Assembly (NCBI GenBank): GCA_022013615.1
Contig: JAKLQB010000809.1
Coordinates: forward strand, 1 to 15,386
DNA length: 15,386 nt
Origin: Desulfobacterales bacterium
Lineage (GTDB): Bacteria > Desulfobacterota > DSM-4660 > Desulfatiglandales > Desulfatiglandaceae
Direction of reading: 5' to 3'
Shown one piece after another: positions 7,485-15,100 of the stretch. Every line of letters starts with the position of its first letter. Position 1 is the stretch's first letter. The position numbers were made by a program, and so were the translations under genes. Below the pieces are notes generated by a model. The model made no database searches. It saw only the letters and a list, made by a program, of their open reading frames with translations, and was not told where the DNA came from.

Positions 7485-8357
7485 ATGTTCTGCATAGAAA
7501 CAGGAAGCCTGAAATTAGAATTGGAAGTTGTCCGAGTGGAATCTTTGTTCCAACATGAAGAGATCCTTCCACATGTGGCAAATAAATTGATTTTTGAGTT
7601 TAAGAACTGGACAAATTTACAAAATCCAGTAATCGTAGATAAAAACTACATAGTATTGGATGGTAACCATCGTGTGTTTGTGTTCAAGCAATTGAAATTC
7701 AAATACATTTCAGTATGCAAAGTAGACTATTTCAACGAATTAACACAGCTACGATATTGGTTCCGGTTATTCGGGAGGATTGAGAGCCTGGAATCGTTAA
7801 AACAGATTATTAACGACATGAATGGGAGTTTCCGGGAAGTAAGCGACAGGGAAGCCTTAAGAAAAGCTCTGGAAAATAATAATCTTAGTTGTGGCATTCA
7901 GCAGGGTAATTTCTATGCATCAATCAGTTTCCATGAAGATGTCGTAAATGATGCAGTCAGTGCCTATAATGCTTTGGAGAAGATTCAGGGCAAATTATTA
8001 CAAAATGGCCTGAAAATAGAATATATTCCTTGCAAGTCTGTGCATGAAGGTAAATTTTGTGATGAACTGAAAAATAGCGAAGTAATCATTTGGACACCGC
8101 AAATAACCAAAGAAATGGTGGTGGATGCTGTAAAAAAGAAAAAAAGATTTGCCCCTAAGACAACCCGGCACCTAATCCCGGCGCGGCCCCTCAATGTGAA
8201 CGTTCCAACCTATTGGTTCAAAGAAGATATCTCGTTAGAAGAAATCAACAAGAGGTTTTTAAAGTTACTGGAACGAAAGAACTTAAGGCGATTCGGTCCG
8301 GGCCAGGTCGTAGATGGAAGGTACTATGAGGAGGAACTGTTTATTTTTTTTGATTAA
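7485..8357 (+). CDS. Probable free L-serine kinase, ParB/sulfiredoxin fold (SerK/SbnI-like)
   Basis: 290 aa. The layout matches the ParB-like free serine kinases (archaeal SerK, staphylococcal SbnI), which convert L-serine to O-phospho-L-serine. Visible landmarks: Q-H-E at 23-25, where SerK carries P-H-E with its catalytic Glu; V-L-D-G-N-H-R (57-63), matching the V-D-G-H-H-R nucleotide/phosphate motif; and A-P-K-T-T-R-H-L-I-P (223-232), matching S-P-K-T-T-R-H-V-L-P near the SerK C-terminus. A further C-terminal tail of about 50 residues is present. There is no DNA-binding helix-turn-helix region as in chromosome-partition ParB. ATG 7485 has only a distant weak SD (AGGA 7466-7469). The gene lies 118 bp after the GcvT-SHMT fusion and 37 bp before the SerB-like gene. 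Nucleotide donor (ADP or ATP) cannot be told. Role assigned from remembered SerK sequence features, so moderate certainty. Confidence 0.75.
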   Translation: MFCIETGSLKLELEVVRVESLFQHEEILPHVANKLIFEFKNWTNLQNPVIVDKNYIVLDGNHRVFVFKQLKFKYISVCKVDYFNELTQLRYWFRLFGRIESLESLKQIINDMNGSFREVSDREALRKALENNNLSCGIQQGNFYASISFHEDVVNDAVSAYNALEKIQGKLLQNGLKIEYIPCKSVHEGKFCDELKNSEVIIWTPQITKEMVVDAVKKKKRFAPKTTRHLIPARPLNVNVPTYWFKEDISLEEINKRFLKLLERKNLRRFGPGQVVDGRYYEEELFIFFD

Positions 8358-8384
8358 AAGAAAATGAACCATTACCAAAAAAGT

Positions 8385-8388
8385 GAGG
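8385..8388 (+). promoter_or_regulatory. Ribosome-binding site deciding the start of the SerB-like gene
   Basis: GAGG lies 6 nt before ATG 8395. The frame could be opened at GTG 8383, but that would place the start inside this SD, so ATG 8395 is preferred; it begins just before the first ACT domain. Confidence 0.6.
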
Positions 8389-8394
8389 TTTGTT

Positions 8395-9630
8395 ATGAAT
8401 GAAGAGCAAAAAATTATGAGCCTTTCAGCAATTGGCCTTGATTCTCCCGGTTTGGTTTCCAAGATCACGAAGGAAATATTTGAATTGAATGGTAACATTA
8501 TTGATGTGGAAGAAAACTGCCGCAGGGGGTTGTTTTCCATATTCCTGATAATCGATTTTTCTTCGTCAAAACATTCGATGCATGTGATTACGAATACCTT
8601 GAAAGCCATTGAAAATGAAACAGGCTTAAAGGTCAACCTTGGTGTACACGGCGCGCAAGAATTTGCCCAATTAAGCAAAAAGGAAAGCCATATAGTGACT
8701 GTCTTAGGAGTAGACCAACCCGGTATCATTGCAAATATCGCCACTTTATTTCTAAAATACAATATCAATATTGAAAACTGCAGGATGATTGCCCGCGGAA
8801 AGTTTTTCTCAATGGAGATGGTCATAGACTCAAGCAAAGTTACTGTTGAGCCAGCCATGTCTCATAAGGAAGTGATTGAGAAGATGAAAAGTGAGCTCAA
8901 GGACTTATGCACGAAAATGGATCAGAGTGTGGTTATCCAAAGTGAGGATATTTACAAGAAGATGAAAAAGCTCGTTGTATTTGATGTGGAATCCGCCCTG
9001 ATCCAGGATTCATCTCTGAAGAACTTCTTAGATATAATAAAAGGGAAAGTAAAATCAATTGATGACGGTTTCGAACTTAGGGATAATGCCAAAGATCAAA
9101 TGCAGGCATTTGTTGATAATGCAAGAAACCTAAAAGGTTTGCCGGCACGTGATTTCGAGAGATTTGGTGAGACTCTCCAGCTGAGCCCTGGGGCACTGGA
9201 ATTGATAGGGATATTGAAATCAATGGGCTTCAAAACTGCACTCTTGTCATCCGGCTTTAGTCTCTTTGTCAAAAAGATTTTTGAAGAGGCAGGGGTGGAT
9301 TATGCATTCTCAAACACCCTTGAGGTTGACAAAAACGGTACTATCACGGGTGAATTAGAAGAACCTATCATCACCAGTGACAGCAAGTATGAAATCCTTG
9401 AATTCATTATGAATGCCGAGAATATAACCCGTGATCAGGTAATTGCTGTTGGCGATGGTTCTATCCGGTCTCATTTCATAAAAAACGCCGGACTATCCAT
9501 TGCGTTCAAACCGGATGAGATGAGCGTCAAAACAGACGGGATTCTTAGCGGTGACCAAATCATGAACGTCTTATATTGCCTGGGAATTCCCAAGACAGAA
9601 CTGGACAAACATCTTCAGCGTTTAAGATAA
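8395..9630 (+). CDS. Two-ACT-domain SerB-like protein with a degenerate HAD phosphatase domain
   Basis: 411 aa with the ACT-ACT-HAD order of long phosphoserine phosphatases: ACT 1 about 6-85 (L-D-S-P-G-L-V), ACT 2 about 98-180 (V-D-Q-P-G-I-I-A), HAD 190-400. Overall HAD similarity to SerB is clear, yet key positions differ. Motif I, normally D-x-D-S-T, is D197-V-E199-S-A201: nucleophile kept, acid/base Asp changed to Glu, Thr to Ala. The Glu that binds serine is replaced (S206 region), and the substrate Arg in L-R-x-R-V appears replaced by Asn243. Motif II Ser (S285/S286-G-F) and motif III Lys331 remain. Motif IV, normally G-D-G-A-N-D, reads G-D-G-S-I-R (353-358), losing Asn and Asp. Phosphoserine hydrolysis therefore looks weak or absent; a serine/phosphoserine sensor role is inferred. 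Family placement is firm, activity uncertain. It is probably co-transcribed with the serine kinase gene 37 bp upstream. Confidence 0.85.
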   Translation: MNEEQKIMSLSAIGLDSPGLVSKITKEIFELNGNIIDVEENCRRGLFSIFLIIDFSSSKHSMHVITNTLKAIENETGLKVNLGVHGAQEFAQLSKKESHIVTVLGVDQPGIIANIATLFLKYNINIENCRMIARGKFFSMEMVIDSSKVTVEPAMSHKEVIEKMKSELKDLCTKMDQSVVIQSEDIYKKMKKLVVFDVESALIQDSSLKNFLDIIKGKVKSIDDGFELRDNAKDQMQAFVDNARNLKGLPARDFERFGETLQLSPGALELIGILKSMGFKTALLSSGFSLFVKKIFEEAGVDYAFSNTLEVDKNGTITGELEEPIITSDSKYEILEFIMNAENITRDQVIAVGDGSIRSHFIKNAGLSIAFKPDEMSVKTDGILSGDQIMNVLYCLGIPKTELDKHLQRLR

Positions 9631-9655
9631 TATTCAACTATTCCCCTCGTAACTG

Positions 9656-9764
9656 CTCAATAAGTTCGGGCAAATCCGCTGGTGTAGGGCGGCATTTTAT
9701 ATGCCACCGTTATTGGCGGGGTATAAAACCCCGCCCTACAAGAAACAAAACCGAACTTATTGAG
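9656..9764. repeat. 109-bp nested palindrome between convergent genes
   Basis: Outer arms CTCAATAAGTTCGG (9656-9669) and CCGAACTTATTGAG (9751-9764) match over 14 bp. Inside are arms TGTAGGGCGG (9683-9692) and CCGCCCTACA (9731-9740), with a small hairpin GGCAT/ATGCC (9691-9705) and a strong one GGCGGGG-TATAAAA-CCCCGCC (9715-9735). The fold is a cruciform with two inner stems, like REP/MITE elements. It sits between the convergent SerB-like and PfkB genes and could act as a bidirectional terminator or transcript stabiliser, although no T-run follows the strong stem. The outer arm recurs at 1438. Confidence 0.75.
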
Positions 9765-10686
9765 ATGTTGCTTCCACTCTTAATAAGGCATTGATATCCT
9801 TAAGATTAGGGATTCCACTTTGGGAGCCTATTTCAGCGCACTTAAGGGCCGCGGTCGCTGAGGCAAAGCGCATGCATTCTTGCATTCCCCACCCGTTAAG
9901 CAAACCGTATATGTATCCACCGTGATAAACATCTCCCGCACCGGTAGTATCCACAGTCGAAACCGGAAATGCCTTCTGATGGACTATGCCTTTTTCATTC
10001 AGCCCAATACTTCCTCTCGCTCCAAGTGTGATGACCACATGTTCCGGACCCAGCTCCCTGAGCGCGTAAAGTGCGGTTTCATCGGAAACATTTGATCCCA
10101 CCAATGGTGTGGCAAATGTCTCAGATGCAATGAGTATATTTACAAGTTTGCACAATTCTTTGGCGCCTCCCCTCATGGTCCCTGCGTCCATTACGACTGT
10201 CATTCCAAGTGACTTAGCCTGTCTTGCCGCCTCAATTGAGGCCTCAACCATCAAACCGTCTGTATGAAAAATGCGGGCCTTCGGGAATCGACTGATACAA
10301 ACATCGCTCTTTTTGAGGTGGGGAGCGGTCCCCCGGTGCCAAAAGATGGTGCGTTTTCCACCTTCCTTGGTAACAGCTATAAAGGCAAACTGGGATGTAT
10401 GGCCAGGAGTGATCTTCAGGCAAGACGCATCTATCTTCTCTTTTTTGAGATTATTAAGGATTTTCACGCCAAAAGGATCATCTGATATGGATCCTAAGAA
10501 AGAAGTTGAGATGCCGAGGCGTGAGAGTGTAACGAGGGCTGTGGAAGCAGGACCGCCACACTGGATGTGTAAATCCGTGAGTTCTGCCTTTCCATCCTCA
10601 TGCGGAAAGGCATTAAGCCTGCCCAGGTAATCCACGCATGCCTGTCCGAGACCTATCGTCTGGATTGCATCATTTTTCTTGTTCAT
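9757..10686 (-). CDS. PfkB (ribokinase) family carbohydrate kinase
   Basis: 309 aa, the normal size for PfkB/ribokinase sugar or nucleoside kinases. The N-terminal substrate region has C-G-G-P-A-S-T-A (43-50), the variant of the G-G-N-x-A-N motif, followed by R-L-G and G-x-x-x-D-D-P-F-G (65-73). The C-terminal signature V-D-T-T-G-A-G-D (245-252) gives the anion hole and the catalytic base Asp252. Substrate cannot be told. ATG 10684-10686 is preferred over an upstream in-frame TTG (10693-10695) because no good SD favours either. The last codons (A-T-S-Q-stop) are read from the outer arm of the adjacent palindrome. It is the last gene of the run PBP, lipoprotein, kinase, 42 bp after the lipoprotein gene, and is convergent with the serine module, so a shared role with it is not supported. 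Confidence 0.88.
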   Translation of the reverse strand: MNKKNDAIQTIGLGQACVDYLGRLNAFPHEDGKAELTDLHIQCGGPASTALVTLSRLGISTSFLGSISDDPFGVKILNNLKKEKIDASCLKITPGHTSQFAFIAVTKEGGKRTIFWHRGTAPHLKKSDVCISRFPKARIFHTDGLMVEASIEAARQAKSLGMTVVMDAGTMRGGAKELCKLVNILIASETFATPLVGSNVSDETALYALRELGPEHVVITLGARGSIGLNEKGIVHQKAFPVSTVDTTGAGDVYHGGYIYGLLNGWGMQECMRFASATAALKCAEIGSQSGIPNLKDINALLRVEATSQ

Positions 10687-10728
10687 GTGATACAACTGTC
10701 TGACTGCTGAGACCTATTCCTGCTTTTT

Positions 10729-12117
10729 TCAAAGTTCCTCAAGTTCTTTCTCTACTTTTTCGAGGTGAGACTTTACCTTGTTAATTAAAGGCGATGATGG
10801 ATATTTCTCAATTAACGCTTTAAGTATATTGTAAGAAGAGCGAAGATATTCTTCCTTTTTTTTAGGATCATGGGTTTTTCTTGCTGTTAAAAACATCTGA
10901 GCGGCCCGGTTCCTTTCGCGATTGATCAAGCTCTCAATGGCCTGTTCCATTAGTTCCTTGATCTCATGACTTTTTTCACGCTCCGAAAGTGCACCAAGGC
11001 TCGATATGGCCTGTTCATATTTTTCCTCATCAAGAAATCTGCGAGCTATTTGAACGGCTTCTTTCTTCTCGGAAATCATTGATATGGTTTCCTCGAGATA
11101 TTCCTCCTGGGCACGTTCAAGCCGTTTCAGGGCCTGGTCTATGATTTTCAACCCGGTTTCTGATGAAACAGTCCCCTTTTTCAAAACCAGCAAATCCCAT
11201 GCTTCACCAAATTTATGCTCTCTAATCAATTGTTCAACTTCATAAAGGATTTGGTCCGCGTTACCCTCCGTCTGAGTTGTCAGTTCATAATCAGTTTGGG
11301 CTTGCACACGGGCTTCCAACCCTGTCCCAAATGGCGGGGGAGCTTCGATTTCTTGGCCCTCTACCGGCGCTCTCGAGATCCTCTTGTTAAGCGCCTGAAG
11401 AACGACTTCCTGTTCATGCAATGCGTCAGTCAATTTTTTGTAAACTTGAATAGCCTTTTCTCGTTCGCCTAACCGCAACTGTAACTCCGCAATGCCTGCC
11501 CGGAGGCAGTTGAGATCAGGGCTCGTATCAAGCTCAGGCACAATTCCCTCAATAATACTCTTCGCTTCTGTCAGCATTCCCACTTTAGCAAGGGATAAGG
11601 CGAACATCAGGCTTATTTCAGCGGTAAGTGCATCCGGGCCAAGGACCGCTTTTAGCTCCAGGCAGTGGTTGATTACACCTTTATAGTTTCCTGATGTATA
11701 GGCTTCTTGGACCTCCTTTCTCTTTGTCGCAAAGAGGCTGATAGACCTAGGATAATCCTTTGCCCTTTCCTCCTGTTTAGAAAAATAAATTTCATCCAGG
11801 ACATTAAGGTTATTTAACAGGGCACGCACGACCTTTTGGTATTCCGCTTCCTTGAACGCTCCAGCGGATATGTTTTTTACAGATTTATAGGTATCAAGGA
11901 GGCTTGAGGCGATTTCCCTGTCTTTTTCTGTAAGGTCTTCTTTCTCCAGGATTTTGCTCAGAAAACCTATCTTCTCCTCGAGAAGATCCACGGGAAATAA
12001 CGGTGCAGGTACTACCGAGGGTTCGGGCGTAACCACCACACGGCGCTCCGGAACCGGTATGCATCCAAAGGCAAATACAAAGAAAAAGACCAGGAGGGAT
12101 CTTATTTGTTTTTTCAT
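10729..12117 (-). CDS. Lipoprotein with TPR-like helical repeats, unknown function
   Basis: 462 aa. A lipoprotein signal is seen: M-K-K-Q-I-R, a hydrophobic run of about 11 residues, then A-F-G-C with the lipidated Cys19 and no Asp after it, so outer-membrane sorting is likely in a Gram-negative cell. A Pro/Val-rich linker follows, then alpha-helical sequence with TPR character (for example 120-235, with A-Y-T-S-G-N-Y-K-G-V and L-R-L-G-E-R-E-K-A-I-Q-V-Y) and a charged, coiled-coil-prone C-terminal half ending K-V-E-K-E-L-E-E-L. The frame opens at a GTG (12144), but ATG 12115-12117 has SD GGAG at proper spacing and gives a standard signal peptide. I do not recognise a named family. Position 68 bp downstream of a class A PBP gene suggests an envelope or peptidoglycan-synthesis accessory role, by analogy with lipoprotein activators of PBPs (inference). 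Confidence 0.8.
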   Translation of the reverse strand: MKKQIRSLLVFFFVFAFGCIPVPERRVVVTPEPSVVPAPLFPVDLLEEKIGFLSKILEKEDLTEKDREIASSLLDTYKSVKNISAGAFKEAEYQKVVRALLNNLNVLDEIYFSKQEERAKDYPRSISLFATKRKEVQEAYTSGNYKGVINHCLELKAVLGPDALTAEISLMFALSLAKVGMLTEAKSIIEGIVPELDTSPDLNCLRAGIAELQLRLGEREKAIQVYKKLTDALHEQEVVLQALNKRISRAPVEGQEIEAPPPFGTGLEARVQAQTDYELTTQTEGNADQILYEVEQLIREHKFGEAWDLLVLKKGTVSSETGLKIIDQALKRLERAQEEYLEETISMISEKKEAVQIARRFLDEEKYEQAISSLGALSEREKSHEIKELMEQAIESLINRERNRAAQMFLTARKTHDPKKKEEYLRSSYNILKALIEKYPSSPLINKVKSHLEKVEKELEEL

Positions 12118-12123
12118 TTCATT

Positions 12124-12127
12124 CTCC
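12124..12127 (-). promoter_or_regulatory. Ribosome-binding site deciding the lipoprotein start
   Basis: GGAG on the minus strand, 6 nt before ATG 12117. It supports starting the protein at M-K-K-Q rather than at the upstream GTG 12144 or the ATG at 12129. Confidence 0.6.
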
Positions 12128-12185
12128 ATTCTTAAACAGCTCACCGCAGAGACAAAGGCCGAAGAGAGCAGTGTTTTTTGCGTTG

Positions 12186-15100
12186 TTACTTTCCTTCTAT
12201 AGGCTCAAAGTGTCTTTTTGGTACCAGTATACCTCCACGATGTTCGACTTCTGACAGTATCCGGGGTTGGTCTGTCTGCCGTCCCTCTTGCCCAGGCGAT
12301 GCGGACGGATGCGATGAGTCTGCGTTCTTGGGGGATGTCCCCAGGGGGAGACCTGTAAATGGTGATACTGGCACAGCAATGAAGTCTCCGTTGTTCTCCA
12401 GTTGGCTTGACAGGGGATTGAATACCAGGTCTGCGGGCTGGATATTTTTCTTGTAATCATGGGTATTGACAATGGCATTTGCCGTATCAATCCATAATGG
12501 CATAGCACCTGATGCGCCATAAATGGCCAGGTGTTTCCCCTTCATGGGTCGATTATCATCATAACCTACGTAGCTGGCGATAACATATCCCTTCCGGATA
12601 TCAAGTTGTCCTGTTTTCTCGTCGGGGCCTGGAATAAAACCCACAAAACTGGAATTAGTAAACCGGTTAGCAGTACCTGTCTTTCCGAAAGAGGGTATCG
12701 GAATATCGAATACGCGGATTGCATCCCTTGCGCCTCTACCTGTCCCTGTTTCAATGACATTTTTCAGAATCTCGTTCACCAGTCCGGAAATCCTCTTGGA
12801 TATGACCGTTCTGGGTTTTGGATTGTATTCCCAAAGAATTTCTCCCTCCCTGTCGACAATTTTTGTGATTACAGGGACCATAGTAAGATCATTGTCAGGG
12901 GAAACAGGATAAACCTGACCCGTCATGATCGTCTCATAGGCCCTGGCCGCCTCAATGATACTGATAGAATTGGGGCCCAACGGAAATGAGAGAACCGGTT
13001 CCAGTTTTGTAGAAATGCCCATCTCTTTTGAAAGTTGTACTACATATGATAAGTTGACAAGGATTCGGAAATCGCGGATCCGGGAGAGGACTTCCAGATC
13101 ATAACTGTCGAGGACGGACAGTCGGCTGAAGTTCTTCTCCACATTTTCCTGGAGCGTTCCCAGGATTTCAGAGGTGATCAAGCCATCGATCCATATTTCC
13201 CCCCTCTTTAAGGTCGCAGGCATTATCAACATCGACTCGGGAGTTAGAGGGACCAGGGGGATAGTAGACAAAAGATCAGGGGATTCCGTATAAATGATGC
13301 GGACCGTTTGATTATCGCTTATGTCTCTGTAAAAATGGCGGAGCAATTGTGTTAAAGAGTCCCTTAAATGGGGGGTATAGTTCTGATTATACAGCTCAAG
13401 AAGTCGCGTAATCTTTTGAAACTCACCTGCCATTCGCTGGTTCAATTTTTGAAGCCTCGTAAAACTGAATCTTGAAATCTGGAGTTCTTCGGGCTCTTTA
13501 AGGTTTAATTTTTCGCTGTCTATATTGAAGTGCAGGCGGTTAAGGTTGTTCAGAATTTCCTCGTAACCCCCAAAGATGACATCCGACTCAACCTCTTTTT
13601 TTGATTCTTCAAACACGGCGTCCATCAAAGTATCTTCGTTCACCACCACGCCATGCCTGTCCCTGATCCGTTCTCTGTATTGAGAATAAGATTCATCTTT
13701 TCTTCTGCCGAGCCCCACAAGCTCAGTAATCTGGCGGAACTCACTCAAATTAAGATGATCCGTCAGGTGATATGCCAGCCAGACAGTGGCAAGGTTTTCC
13801 GATTTTACGCCGGCCCAGGCCATGGAAACCTTCTCACTCTGGGGCACGTGATCAGGTCGAGGCATATAGGCGGTATTCTGGAATTGAAACACGTCCCTGA
13901 TATTTTGGAGGGGATCAAGGGTGTTCCATTTAAGCTGGAGTGCCGCAGTGTATACAATCGGCTTAAAAATTGAACCCAATTGTCGCTTCGCATCTGCGGC
14001 GCGGTTAAAAAAGCGGTTAAAAAAACCTCCAACCATAGCCTTTAACATACCCTCCTGGAATACTGCCACACCCCCCTCCAGTTCAGGAACCTTGGAGAGC
14101 ATAAGTTTCATCTCGTTATTGTTTTCAGGAGATGCTATCTGTTGTAGTGGAACCAGATCTCCCACGTGGAAGTTTTTCAAAAAAGCACTGACATGTTTTT
14201 TGTCAAATACGGCCCAGGCCCCCAACTTCCATTTTAACCAGGCTTCGCCCATAGGTTTTAGCCCTTCATAGTCAATAATCCCTCCTCCATGGTTCCACGA
14301 CACAACCAGGTGAGCGTTTTCCCTGTCTGCATCAATATGGGTGATTCGGGCCAGGAATGGGAGGCTATCGTTTTGCTCTTCCATACCTTTTACAAGCAAT
14401 TCTTTCGTGCTATCGGGCAATTCTCCGACCTTATACCCGTTTAGCTTGACATCGATCAATGGCAAATGGGTGCGGAGGCTCCTCAGAGTTGCTTCCTGTA
14501 TTTCCTTATTAATAGAGGTATAGATGCTGATTCCCGAGGTTGCAGGGTTTTCCAGGCCTTGCTCCTGAAGGATAGTGTTAAAGTAGTCGGATTCAAGTTG
14601 TTCTCGAATGTAATCGAGGATCACGTTCAATTTAAAGGTAATTTTTCCCTGCTCAAAAGGGACCTCCCTGTCCTTCGCCTGCAGATACTGCTCTTTTGTT
14701 ATGAAATTCATCCGGTGCATGCTCGAGAGCACATAGTCCTTGCGTAACTTGGCCAGATGCCTGACTTCCTCTTTTTCTGCTTTTGTCTTTTTGATAAACG
14801 GATTGTACCGGTTGGGGCCCTTGACCGAACCGGCAACGAAGGCACATTCCACCAGGTCGAGATCTCTTGCATCTTTCCCAAAAAAGTATTGAGCCGCAAT
14901 CCTGAGACCTTTTCCATAGCCGGTTACAAAAAATTGATTTGCGTACATCTCAAGGATTTCCTGTTTGGTATATTCCCTTTCCAGCAGAAATGCCTGAACC
15001 AATTCTTTGAACTTGGCCATATAAGACTTTTTTTCGCGTCGAAATATGTTTTTTGCAGTTTGTTGCGTGATGGTGCTTCCACCCTGAACCACTTTACCTG

